A stretch of 64,000 nt of DNA from JAGVPT01 sp964642725 (GTDB lineage Bacteria; Bacteroidota; Ignavibacteria; UBA10030; UBA8401). The DNA lies in NCBI GenBank assembly GCA_964642725.1, contig CAZXQG010000002.1:1-64000 (forward strand), read 5' to 3'. Numbering within the stretch: the first letter of the stretch is position 1; each line of letters opens with the position of its first letter. The position numbers and the translations under genes were made by a program. The notes under the pieces were generated by a model that did no database searches, was not told where the DNA came from, and was given only the letters and a program-made list of their open reading frames with translations. This document shows, one piece after another, positions 16,905 to 25,456 of the stretch.

Positions 16905-17918
16905 ATGTTAATCGTTATGAGGCTCGACGCCTCGCGAAAAGAAATTGATTCGGTTAAAGAAAAAATATCGTCCTTTGGTTTTTCCCCGCACGAGATTCCC
17001 GGTGTTCAACGCGTCGCAATAGGCATCACGGGGAACAAGGGGAAGGTGGACCCGGAGAATTTTCTCACCCTCCCCGGCGTTATCGATGTCATCTCCGTTT
17101 CGAAGCCGTTCAAACTTGTCGGCAGAGATTTCAAACCAGAATCGACAGTTGTAGATATCGGCGGCGCGAGATTCGGAGGGGAAGAGATTAATGTTATTGC
17201 AGGCCCCTGTTCGATAGAAAGTCGGTCTCAAATTTTGGAAATTGCAGACCTGGTGAAAAGTGCAGGCGCGCGATTTCTCCGAGGAGGCGCTTTCAAGCCG
17301 AGGACATCGCCATACTCTTTTCAAGGATTGAAACTTGAAGGGCTCGAGTACCTCAAAGAAGCTGCTGAATCCACGGGATTGAAGATCGTTACAGAAGTTA
17401 AGGATACCGAAACCCTTGCTGTTGTCGCCGAACATTCCGATGTTCTCCAAATTGGCGCCCGAAATATGTACAATTTTTCTTTGCTTGAACGGGTAGGCGA
17501 ATTAAACAAGCCTGTCCTGTTGAAGCGGGGACTTTCTGCGACGATCGAAGAACTCCTCATGGCGGCTGAATACATCCTGTCTAAAGGGAACTACAATGTC
17601 ATTCTCTGCGAACGGGGGATACGTACGTTTGAGACGTACACGCGCAACACTCTTGACTTGAATGCTGTTCCTGTGATAAAAAAATTATCGCACTTGCCGA
17701 TCATCGTCGACCCGAGTCATGGAACGGGTGCGTGGGATTTGGTGTCGCCACTAGCTCTTGCGGCAGTTGCCGCCGGGGCAGACGGGTTGATGGTGGAGGT
17801 TCATACTCATCCCGATCAGGCAATGTCGGACGGTTTTCAGTCGTTGAAGCCTGATTCATTTCTTCATCTGATGAAGAAGTTGAAAGAAGTATCCGCTGTA
17901 ATCGGACGACGAATGTAA
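16905..17918 (+). CDS. aroF: 3-deoxy-7-phosphoheptulonate (DAHP) synthase, AroF type I-beta
   Basis: A 337-residue DAHP synthase, first step of aromatic amino acid synthesis (phosphoenolpyruvate plus erythrose 4-phosphate). It has the small N-terminal ferredoxin-like regulatory domain (about residues 1-75, MLIVMRLDASRKEIDSVKEK) of the Thermotoga-type subgroup. The barrel follows with metal cysteine motif VIAGPCSIES, RGGAFKPRTSPYSFQG, QIGARNMYNFSLLE and IVDPSHGTG. The start at 16905 follows AGGA; a much longer frame reaching back into the glycine-rich tail of the previous gene is an artefact. It starts 38 bases after that gene and ends 15 bases before a sensor kinase. Feedback inhibition through the N-terminal domain is known in this subgroup. 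Confidence 0.95.
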   Translation: MLIVMRLDASRKEIDSVKEKISSFGFSPHEIPGVQRVAIGITGNKGKVDPENFLTLPGVIDVISVSKPFKLVGRDFKPESTVVDIGGARFGGEEINVIAGPCSIESRSQILEIADLVKSAGARFLRGGAFKPRTSPYSFQGLKLEGLEYLKEAAESTGLKIVTEVKDTETLAVVAEHSDVLQIGARNMYNFSLLERVGELNKPVLLKRGLSATIEELLMAAEYILSKGNYNVILCERGIRTFETYTRNTLDLNAVPVIKKLSHLPIIVDPSHGTGAWDLVSPLALAAVAAGADGLMVEVHTHPDQAMSDGFQSLKPDSFLHLMKKLKEVSAVIGRRM

Positions 17919-17933
17919 CGCTCTGTTTTCTTT

Positions 17934-20507
17934 ATGTCTTCAAAACGACTTTCGAAAGATCGTGTTAAAGCATCTGCAGTCCTTCAGACATCAGCCGCGA
18001 AGAATGATGCTGCGCAATTGAAGAAACTGTACGGATTTTTCGACCGCCTTGCCGACACAGTTCTTGAAGACCACCGCGCCGGGAAATACTGCGAACAGGC
18101 CGTTCATTCTTTCTTATCAAGAATATTAAAATTCAGCGGCGGAACAGCGGCCGCGATATACCAGGTCAAGGGGAAGACGATCACGCTTGCGGGGGCCCAT
18201 TCGTATCCCGAACCGCTGTCCCGGTTTCTTTCAGAACAAACCCTACCCGATTCTCATCTTCAGACTATTGTCCGGAAAAAGGCTGCGGTCTTTCTGAATC
18301 CGAACGGCAAAAAGATGTTTCCTGTAAAAGCCCTCAAAGAAGTTCGATTTAACAGGCTTCCCGTTACACATTTTCCAGTGATTGAACGGCGCCGAGTTGT
18401 GGGGGTTGTCGAATTGGTCGGCGGTGTTTTCACGGAGAACAATAAGCTAAGAAGACTTTTGGCAGAGAAGATTGGACACTATGCTCTGTTTCTTCTGGAT
18501 TGCGCCGACGGGATGGCGACACGCGTGATGAGTGCGGTGGAGTGCGGATCAATCGTCGAAGCGATGGCGGATGGCGTAACGATTGTTCGCGATTTGAAAA
18601 TTCTTTACGCGAATAGTGCTTTGATAAAAATGTTCGGCTATGATGGTAACGATGCTCTTGTGAATGCACATATTGGAACAATCATTGCTCCTGAAGACCG
18701 GGAGCGGGTTATTGAAAGAAGCAAAAGCAGGATCGAGGGGAAGACAGTCCCAAATCGGTATGAGTACAAAGCCATACGAAAAGACGGGACGATATTTGAC
18801 GCGGAAGTTGTGGTGAACATGGTCCCTTTCAGGGGAGGGGAGGCTGTCGTCGCGGTGCATCGTGATATCACTCTGAAACGTACCTTTGAAAAGGAACTAC
18901 AGCTGTCGGAACAGATGTTCCGCAATGTCATAGATGGAGTCCTCACCGTCGGCGACGCGCTCGTCCTCACGAACTTAGAAGGAAGAGTGCTGCAGGTGAA
19001 CAGCGAATTCGAACGGCTCACCGGCATCAAGAAATCAGACGCGATTGGGAAAGAGTTTCCATACGAATGGCTTCTCGATGAAGAAATGTCGCGCTATGTT
19101 CTGTGGATTAAAGAACTGCGGGAAAAGAAAAGTTTGCGCGATTTCGACATCCATTGGAAAAGCGCTGGCGGGAGGATGATTTCCGTCAGCATGAACACGA
19201 CGCTGCTCTACAATGCGCTCAACCGCCCCGTCGCGATGATGAATATGGCGCGCGACATTACGGAACGGAAGAATCTCGAAGAGGTAAACCGCCTGCAATT
19301 TGAACGTCTCCGCGTTCTTTACGAGCTGAGCCGAACCCTGACGTCTTTGCTTAAAGTGAACGAAATTGCCGAAGCAGTTTACAGACATCTTGTCGAAGTA
19401 CTTCCTTTCGATGCATTCTATATTGACTTGTACGACGCAACGACAGGGACGGTTCGAAATGTCATTTGCTACGACACGATCGACGGCGTGAAGGTGAAAA
19501 TTCCGACAGAATCGGGCGAAACTCCTCTCCGGCCGGGCACGGGTATCACAAAAGTTATTGATGCCAGAAAATCATTGCTTGAAAATCGCGACAAAAATTC
19601 ACCGGGATCAATGCAACATCCCTTTGGAGACAAAGAACGGCGCTCGTTGTCGCTCCTGTATATTCCGATGTTTTCGAAGGATCAAACAATAGGCGTGCTC
19701 TCGATGCAGAGTTATACGCCGAATCTGTACAAAGAATCCCATATTCGCCTCGTCGAGAGCTTTGCTAACCTTGCCGCTATTGCGCTCGAGAAAGCGAAAC
19801 TGTACGAAGAGACAATTTCAAAATCAATTCAACTTCAAAACCGGAACAAAGAGCTCGATGACTTCACGTACGTTGTATCGCACGATTTGAAAGAACCTCT
19901 TATTACTGTAGAAGGGTACAGCCGCGCACTTCTAAAAGATCACATCCACGAAGAGAATAGTACGGCATCGGAATATATCCATTCGATTGTTCAATCCTGT
20001 TCGAGGATGAAAAACCTTATCGACGATCTGCTTGTGCTCTCCCGCGTTTCACGCCTTTCCGAACTCATGGAAGTTGTGTCGCTGAATGATGTGCTCGTCG
20101 ATGTGTTGGACGACCTGAAGTTCTCCTTGCAGGAGAAGCACGTAGCGTTGGTGTTGCCTGATCTGTCTCTATCGTATCACTGCAACCCGACGCAAATTAA
20201 GCTTGTCTTCCGGAATTTGATTTCAAATGCCATCAAATTCAATATCAGTGAGAATCCGGTCATCAAGATTTCTTTGGATGATGGCGAAAAGCGGATTCTC
20301 TGTTCGATTCAAGACAACGGTATCGGTATCGAAAAAAGGTTTTTTGACAAGATATTTGTTATCTTTCAAAAGCTAAACCCCGAATACGAAGGCAGCGGAG
20401 CGGGTTTGGCGATCGTGAAAAAGATCGTAGAGTTGTACCAGGGTCAAATTTGGCTGGAATCTGAGATTGGGAAAGGGACGACGTTCTATTTCTCGCTTCC
20501 CAAGTAA
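17934..20507 (+). CDS. GAF/PAS sensor histidine kinase, soluble
   Basis: An 857-residue histidine kinase without evident membrane segments. Order by eye: a GAF domain (about 40-190), PAS (about 205-310, ending AVHRDITLKR), PAS (about 320-440, ending NMARDITERK), a second GAF (about 455-625), HisKA with the phospho-histidine H650 in YVVSHDLKEPL, and HATPase with N-box RNLISNAIKFN, DNGIGI and GAGLAIVKK. The LKEPL in place of the more usual LRTPL is typical of bacteriophytochrome-like and similar soluble kinases. It is followed 24 bases later by a response regulator, its likely partner. The signal is unknown, and no chromophore-binding cysteine could be identified by eye in the GAF domains. Confidence 0.93.
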   Translation: MSSKRLSKDRVKASAVLQTSAAKNDAAQLKKLYGFFDRLADTVLEDHRAGKYCEQAVHSFLSRILKFSGGTAAAIYQVKGKTITLAGAHSYPEPLSRFLSEQTLPDSHLQTIVRKKAAVFLNPNGKKMFPVKALKEVRFNRLPVTHFPVIERRRVVGVVELVGGVFTENNKLRRLLAEKIGHYALFLLDCADGMATRVMSAVECGSIVEAMADGVTIVRDLKILYANSALIKMFGYDGNDALVNAHIGTIIAPEDRERVIERSKSRIEGKTVPNRYEYKAIRKDGTIFDAEVVVNMVPFRGGEAVVAVHRDITLKRTFEKELQLSEQMFRNVIDGVLTVGDALVLTNLEGRVLQVNSEFERLTGIKKSDAIGKEFPYEWLLDEEMSRYVLWIKELREKKSLRDFDIHWKSAGGRMISVSMNTTLLYNALNRPVAMMNMARDITERKNLEEVNRLQFERLRVLYELSRTLTSLLKVNEIAEAVYRHLVEVLPFDAFYIDLYDATTGTVRNVICYDTIDGVKVKIPTESGETPLRPGTGITKVIDARKSLLENRDKNSPGSMQHPFGDKERRSLSLLYIPMFSKDQTIGVLSMQSYTPNLYKESHIRLVESFANLAAIALEKAKLYEETISKSIQLQNRNKELDDFTYVVSHDLKEPLITVEGYSRALLKDHIHEENSTASEYIHSIVQSCSRMKNLIDDLLVLSRVSRLSELMEVVSLNDVLVDVLDDLKFSLQEKHVALVLPDLSLSYHCNPTQIKLVFRNLISNAIKFNISENPVIKISLDDGEKRILCSIQDNGIGIEKRFFDKIFVIFQKLNPEYEGSGAGLAIVKKIVELYQGQIWLESEIGKGTTFYFSLPK

Positions 20508-20531
20508 CCGCCGCGCGCCGTTTTTTTATCA

Positions 20532-21227
20532 ATGAAAATGGAACTGAGTGCAATGAAAGAACGCATCAATATATTGATGATTGAGGACAACGATGATTTT
20601 GGCAAGCTGGTGGAATTATATTTATCCCAGCATCCGGACTACCTGTTTAACCTTGATTGGAAAAAGACCGGTGAAGATGGCTTGAAAGCATTTGTGGCAA
20701 ACCCGAATTTTCACGTGATCTTGATGGACTATAACTTACCCGGTATGAACGGCGTGGAAGTGACGAGTGCACTCGTTCAGCGCGGAGTCACTACTCCGAT
20801 AGTATTTATTACCGTGAACCGAGATTTCAACCTTGCGGTCGAAACAATGAAACTGGGAGTTGAAGATTTTCTCGTTAAAGAGGAAATTTCGACGCCAGTT
20901 CTGCCGCGGACAATCGTCAGCGTTTTGGAACGGGTCAGATTGCGCCAACAACTCTCCGCTCTCGAAATCAGCAGCCAGCGTATTGAAGCGATCCAGGAAC
21001 TGGTTCTCGGCATCAGTCAGGATCTTGTTACACCGTTGGATGCGATGAAAAAGAACGTCGACCTGTTGACACAAAGCCGGATCGCTACCGATATGAGGAT
21101 GTATTTGCGGATTATTAGCGAGAATGTCGAGCGGATGCAAGTAAAACTCAGCCGGTTGAAATCATTGAAAGAAGATAGAACGGTTCAGTACATCAAGAAT
21201 ATCAAGATGATAGATATCTCCGATTAA
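20532..21227 (+). CDS. Response regulator with C-terminal HisKA-like domain lacking the histidine
   Basis: A 231-residue receiver protein. The receiver domain (residues 12-130) has the acidic pair ED18-19 in MIEDND, phospho-acceptor D66 in ILMDYNLPG, T94 in FITVNRD and K116 in FLVKEE. After a helical linker comes LVLGISQDLVTPLDAMKKNV (about 157-176), which reads like a HisKA dimerisation helix but with Q163 where the phospho-histidine would be. No ATPase domain follows. No DNA-binding domain is present. It is co-transcribed with the upstream kinase and probably relays or dampens its signal by protein contacts. An internal ATG (MKERINILMIEDN) eight codons in is an alternative start. Confidence 0.9.
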   Translation: MKMELSAMKERINILMIEDNDDFGKLVELYLSQHPDYLFNLDWKKTGEDGLKAFVANPNFHVILMDYNLPGMNGVEVTSALVQRGVTTPIVFITVNRDFNLAVETMKLGVEDFLVKEEISTPVLPRTIVSVLERVRLRQQLSALEISSQRIEAIQELVLGISQDLVTPLDAMKKNVDLLTQSRIATDMRMYLRIISENVERMQVKLSRLKSLKEDRTVQYIKNIKMIDISD

Positions 21228-21239
21228 CCCGAGGCCTCT

Positions 21240-21698
21240 ATGGCGCTTTTTTCGAATCATCCGCTGCTGACTCACGAGGAGCGGGAAAAAATATCAAAAA
21301 CAATTGCCGAAGTTGAACGGAAGACAAACGGTGAAATCCGCGTCAGCATCCGAAAACGGCGGGCATGGAACGAACGGAAGCTTACGCTCCATCAATTTGC
21401 GTTGAAGAATTTCTTCGAACTTGGGATGGAGAAGACACGGCACAAAAGCGGGGTGCTCCTGTTTTTTTCGATGAGCGAACGTTCGTTTCAGATAATTGCC
21501 GATGAAGGAATCCACAAAAAAATGGGCGACGGGTATTGGGACGATCTTGCTGCGGCAATGACTGCGCATTTTAAAGAGAAGAGATTTTGCGACGGCATCT
21601 GCGATGTGGTCGTGGAGATCGGGAAAAAGCTGCAGCAGGAATTTCCCCGGAGCGACGGCGAGACCAATGAACTGCCGAACGACGTGTCTATAAAATAA
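21240..21698 (+). CDS. Soluble TPM-domain protein
   Basis: A 152-residue protein consisting of a TPM domain with no signal peptide or membrane helix: LLTHEEREKISKTIAEVERKTNGEIRV, KSGVLLFFSMSERSFQIIADEGIHKKMGDGYWDDLAAAM and ending in a polar tail. It is the second TPM protein within 5 kb, and in contrast to the exported one upstream it appears cytosolic. It starts 12 bases after the response regulator. Its function is unknown. Confidence 0.85.
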   Translation: MALFSNHPLLTHEEREKISKTIAEVERKTNGEIRVSIRKRRAWNERKLTLHQFALKNFFELGMEKTRHKSGVLLFFSMSERSFQIIADEGIHKKMGDGYWDDLAAAMTAHFKEKRFCDGICDVVVEIGKKLQQEFPRSDGETNELPNDVSIK

Positions 21699-21721
21699 CC
21701 GTGACCGCAAAGAACAATCGC

Positions 21722-22579
21722 ATGAGAATGAAGATAGCCGTAGCGCAGGTCGACGCTGCCGTCGGCAATGTGGAAAAAAATATTGAACATCATATCGCTT
21801 CCGTAAAAAAGGCGGTTGCAAAGAAGGCAAACATCATCGTGTTCCCGGAACTGAGCCTCACTGGCTACTCTGTAAGAGACCTGAACTGGGATGTTGCAAT
21901 CAACCTTGCGGAACCGGCGGTGGTGAACGAACTCCTGAAACTCAGCAGGTCAATCACGATAATCGCCGGCGGAGTTGAAGAACGGAAAAATTTCGGCCTC
22001 TATAATTCTGCATTCGTGTTTGAAGAAGGGAAATTATATTCCGGCCATCGAAAAATCTATCCCCCGACGTATGGCATGTTTGAAGAAATGCGATACTTCA
22101 GCCAAGGGAATGACGTCCGCAATTTCAATTCCAAACATGGCAAGCTTGGATTACTGATTTGCGAAGACTTGTGGCATCTTTCTCTTCCGTACATCCTGGC
22201 GAGCGACGGAGCGGATGTTCTTATCACCATAGCCGCCAGCCCCACCCGAATCTCCGGCTCATCGGAGAATCTTCCATCGGCCACGATCAACACCGAGCAT
22301 CATAAAGCGTATGCCCGTTTGCTCAGCTCGTACCTCGTATTCTGTAACAGAGTAGGAATAGAAGACGGAGTGAATTTTTGGGGCGGCTCCGAGATCGTCG
22401 ACCCGTCCGGCGAAGTCATCGCGTCGGCAAAATTGTTTGATGAGGATTTGATCTACGCGGACCTTCATGACGACGCCGTGCGGCGGGCTCGGCGGTTGTC
22501 GAGGCACTTTGTTGACGAGTCGATCGATTTTACGATTGACCAATTGCAGCGAGTGCGCGACAGCAGGAAACGAGACTGA
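21722..22579 (+). CDS. Nitrilase-superfamily amidohydrolase (NAD synthetase-like glutaminase domain, stand-alone)
   Basis: A 285-residue carbon-nitrogen hydrolase. The catalytic triad is E43 in FPELSLTGY, K111 in HRKIYPPTYGMFEE and C147 in LLICEDLWH. The pattern LTGYSVRDL and the KIYPPTYGMFEE block recall the glutaminase domain of NAD+ synthetases, but no synthetase domain follows. It is therefore either a free amidase or a separate ammonia-supplying subunit. The start could also be the GTG at 21701 or ATG at 21728; 21722 was chosen for the compact N-terminus MRMKIAVAQVD. It is downstream of the TPM protein by about 23 bases and upstream of HtpX. The substrate is unknown. Confidence 0.85.
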   Translation: MRMKIAVAQVDAAVGNVEKNIEHHIASVKKAVAKKANIIVFPELSLTGYSVRDLNWDVAINLAEPAVVNELLKLSRSITIIAGGVEERKNFGLYNSAFVFEEGKLYSGHRKIYPPTYGMFEEMRYFSQGNDVRNFNSKHGKLGLLICEDLWHLSLPYILASDGADVLITIAASPTRISGSSENLPSATINTEHHKAYARLLSSYLVFCNRVGIEDGVNFWGGSEIVDPSGEVIASAKLFDEDLIYADLHDDAVRRARRLSRHFVDESIDFTIDQLQRVRDSRKRD

Positions 22580-22649
22580 ACTGCCGGTTGAAAGTGCCCC
22601 CAAGTTTTGATAGATTTGTAGAGAACGGTGCTTGAAGGAGTTAGGTGCA

Positions 22650-23504
22650 ATGAATACGGTGAAAACTGTTTTCCTGATGACGCTGATGATGCTTCTCTTG
22701 CTGTTCATCGGCCAGGCCATCGGCGGGGGTGAAGGATTGGCGACGGCATTTGTATTCTCGCTGCTCATGAACTTCGGGATGTATTGGTTTTCCGATAAGG
22801 TGGTACTGATGATGTACCGCGCACGGGAGGTTACTGAGATTGAGGAGCCGCGATTGTTTCAAATGGTGCGGAAGCTTGCTGCGCAGGCACAACTTCCAAT
22901 GTTGAGGGTGTACATCATTCAAAATGAATCTGCGAACGCATTTGCAACAGGGCGAAACCCGGATCATGCGGCAATCGCCGTGACGTCGGGAATTCTAAAA
23001 ATGCTGAGCGACGACGAACTTGAAGGCGTTCTTTCGCATGAGTTGGCGCATGTGAAGCACCGGGATATTCTCACGGGAACGATTGTTGCGTCGATGGTAG
23101 GAACAATCACATTTATCGCACGGATGGCGGGGTGGGCAATGATGTTTGGGGGAGGGAGGCGCAGCGACAGGGATTCGGGAAACGGATTGTCGGAATTGAT
23201 GCTCCTGATTCTTGCACCGATAGCCGCCGTCCTGCTTCAGTTAGCGATTTCCCGTTCGCGGGAATTTGCTGCCGACGCGGGAGGTTCCGAGATCAGCGGA
23301 AAACCTCTGAGCCTGGCAAACGCTTTGAAAAAGCTCGAACAAGGTGCAGAGCGTAATCCGATGGAAAACGCGGGGCCGGCCACGGCCCACATGTTTATTG
23401 TAAATCCACTGCGCGGCGGCGGGATCAAGAAACTTTTCTCCACTCATCCGCCTGTAGAAGAACGCATCGCGCGTTTAGAGCAAATTGCTATGCACGGAAG
23501 TTGA
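22650..23504 (+). CDS. htpX: HtpX-type membrane zinc metalloprotease
   Basis: A 284-residue M48 family protease that degrades misfolded membrane proteins. The zinc site is H130-E131-x-x-H134 in LSHELAHVKHRD, with the third ligand expected in REFAADAGG. Two N-terminal membrane segments (about 5-25 and 30-50) and two further ones (about 145-165 and 180-205) surround the catalytic domain, which faces the cytoplasm. The ATG at 22650 follows a GAAGGAG site; a TTG at 22632 inside that region is not needed. The length matches the family (about 285-295). Its position after an amidase and before gdhA gives no strong functional hint. Confidence 0.95.
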   Translation: MNTVKTVFLMTLMMLLLLFIGQAIGGGEGLATAFVFSLLMNFGMYWFSDKVVLMMYRAREVTEIEEPRLFQMVRKLAAQAQLPMLRVYIIQNESANAFATGRNPDHAAIAVTSGILKMLSDDELEGVLSHELAHVKHRDILTGTIVASMVGTITFIARMAGWAMMFGGGRRSDRDSGNGLSELMLLILAPIAAVLLQLAISRSREFAADAGGSEISGKPLSLANALKKLEQGAERNPMENAGPATAHMFIVNPLRGGGIKKLFSTHPPVEERIARLEQIAMHGS

Positions 23505-23525
23505 CCACCGAAGCGAGGAGACAGT

Positions 23526-24818
23526 ATGGAGCCCAACGAACTTCTTAACTACAAAGAGCCCGCGCCGATCACGGATAAAGAAAATCCGTTTGAATCGATG
23601 ATGGAGAGATTTGATGTCGCCGCCGAGCTTCTCGGCTTGGAAAGAGGTGTTTACGAGTATTTGAAAACACCCGTCAAGCAGATCATCGTTTCTATACCCA
23701 TCCAAATGGACAACGGTGAGATTGAAGTCTTCGAAGGCTACCGCGTTATTCACAACGATATTCTTGGTCCCTCAAAAGGCGGGCTCCGGTTTGCGCCGGA
23801 TGTCAATATCAACGAGGTCAAAGCTCTTGCCGCATGGATGACGTGGAAATGCTCGGTCGTGAATATTCCTTTTGGCGGTGCGAAGGGGGGCGTTCGCTGC
23901 GATCCCTCAAAGCTGACTCTGGTTGAACTCGAAAAAGTCACTCGCCGCTATACCGCAAACATGCTCGATATTTTCGGAGAGGACAAAGATATCCCTGCGC
24001 CCGATATGGGAACAAACGAACAGATCATGGCGTGGATCATGGACACGTACAGCATGCACATGAAACGCACTGCCACCGGTGTTGTGACCGGAAAACCTCT
24101 TATTATCGGAGGTTCGCTGGGCCGCCGGGAAGCAACAGGCCGCGGTGTTATGATGGTGACTCTCGGCGCCATGGAAAAAATAAAATTGAAACCGAAAGAG
24201 ACGGCTGTTGTGGTGCAGGGATTTGGAAACGTCGGTTCAGTGTCGGCACAGCTTCTTCAACAGCAAGGGTGCAAGATTGTCGGCCTCGGTGATGTCACCG
24301 GCGGATACTACAACAAGAAGGGGATCGACGTCGAGAAGGCGATCGATTGGATGAAAACTCACAAGTTGCTGAACGGTTTCCCCAATACGGAGAAGATCAC
24401 GCAATCGGAATTGCTGGAACTTGAGTGCGACGTGTTAGTTCCGGCTGCGAAAGAAGATCAAATTACCGCGCGCAATGCCCCTAAAATTAAAGCCAAAATA
24501 ATCTCTGAAGGAGCAAACGGCCCGACAACGGCTAAAGCCGATCCCATTTTGAAAGATAAAGGAATAATCGTCATTCCGGATATTCTTGCTAATGCGGGAG
24601 GAGTGACGGTTTCGTATTTTGAATGGGTTCAGGATCGCGTCGGTTATTTCTGGTCGATTGACCGCGTGAATCGACGGTTGGAACGAATGATGACGTCTGC
24701 ATTCAATGCGGTCTATGAAACGGCCGCACACTATAAAGTTTCGTTGCGCATCGGCGCATACATCCTGGCAATCGACAAAGTTGCAAGAACATTAAAGGTT
24801 CGTGGGATTTACGCGTGA
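23526..24818 (+). CDS. gdhA: Glutamate dehydrogenase
   Basis: A 430-residue glutamate dehydrogenase that interconverts glutamate and 2-oxoglutarate plus ammonia. Family marks are the substrate-binding lysines in MTWKCSVVNIPFGGAKGGV (GGAKGG lysine about K120), DMGTNEQIMAWIMD, the Rossmann loop VVQGFGNVGSVSAQLL and the tail SYFEWVQDRVGYFW. The size and sequence fit the small (about 420 residue) hexameric NAD-type enzymes. A GAGGAG site precedes the ATG. The next gene begins with a GTG overlapping the stop codon by 4 bases, so gdhA heads an overlapping chain of envelope-protein genes. Coenzyme specificity cannot be fixed by eye. Confidence 0.96.
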   Translation: MEPNELLNYKEPAPITDKENPFESMMERFDVAAELLGLERGVYEYLKTPVKQIIVSIPIQMDNGEIEVFEGYRVIHNDILGPSKGGLRFAPDVNINEVKALAAWMTWKCSVVNIPFGGAKGGVRCDPSKLTLVELEKVTRRYTANMLDIFGEDKDIPAPDMGTNEQIMAWIMDTYSMHMKRTATGVVTGKPLIIGGSLGRREATGRGVMMVTLGAMEKIKLKPKETAVVVQGFGNVGSVSAQLLQQQGCKIVGLGDVTGGYYNKKGIDVEKAIDWMKTHKLLNGFPNTEKITQSELLELECDVLVPAAKEDQITARNAPKIKAKIISEGANGPTTAKADPILKDKGIIVIPDILANAGGVTVSYFEWVQDRVGYFWSIDRVNRRLERMMTSAFNAVYETAAHYKVSLRIGAYILAIDKVARTLKVRGIYA

Positions 24819-25444
24819 ATGCACAATTTCGGTTGACTCATATTGCATTCGTAGTACTTCTCGCCGCGGGAATTCCGGCAATTCTTCATGGCGGCGAAAA
24901 ACCGAGATCAAACGAAGAACTAATGGTGGATTTATCGCACAAGGTGGTCGATGACTTCTGTGCAGATGTGAAAATCTCCGATACGACTACAATCACGCTG
25001 AACGTTGAAAATGGAGAGGTAAATCGTTTCTTCAGTCAACCCTTGATTGAATCCTTTCGTCAGCATTTTGTTTCGTTGTATACCCACAACGCCGCTTCGA
25101 GCATAGATATCCTTGTTTCAACAGCAGAAGTCGGTGTGACGTACGGAGAACCGTTTTCAGAGGGCTATTTCTCGGCTCGAAAGACCGAACGCACGGTTGA
25201 GCTTGCGATCCGGTTGACGGTCGCGCAAAACGCAAACGGAAAGATCCTATGGGCTGGAACGAAGAAGAGTTCATTTTCAGATACTGTGAATGTCGATGAA
25301 ATTTCAAAATTACAGGAATCGAGCAAACGTATTGCCATCGGAGCCATGCCGGATCGCTCCGTCTTGGAACGCTTTTTCGAGCCGCTCATCATCGTAGGGG
25401 CGGCAGGCGTTGCAGTGTATTTGTTCTTCACAATAAGAAGTTAG
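24815..25444 (+). CDS. Exported protein with C-terminal membrane anchor, unknown function
   Basis: A 209-residue protein not recognised. The GTG start overlaps the gdhA stop by 4 bases (GTGA), so translation is coupled. A signal peptide is visible (about residues 7-25, IAFVVLLAAGIPAILHGG), and a membrane segment lies near the C-terminus (FEPLIIVGAAGVAVYLFFTIRS). The middle is a beta-rich extracytoplasmic region (DVKISDTTTITLNVE, ELAIRLTVAQNANGKILWAG) with no known motif. The pattern of a small anchored extracytoplasmic domain in front of CapA-like and BamD-like genes suggests an envelope role. I cannot name it. Confidence 0.75.
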   Translation: MNAQFRLTHIAFVVLLAAGIPAILHGGEKPRSNEELMVDLSHKVVDDFCADVKISDTTTITLNVENGEVNRFFSQPLIESFRQHFVSLYTHNAASSIDILVSTAEVGVTYGEPFSEGYFSARKTERTVELAIRLTVAQNANGKILWAGTKKSSFSDTVNVDEISKLQESSKRIAIGAMPDRSVLERFFEPLIIVGAAGVAVYLFFTIRS

Positions 25445-25456
25445 GCTGCGCCCCCG

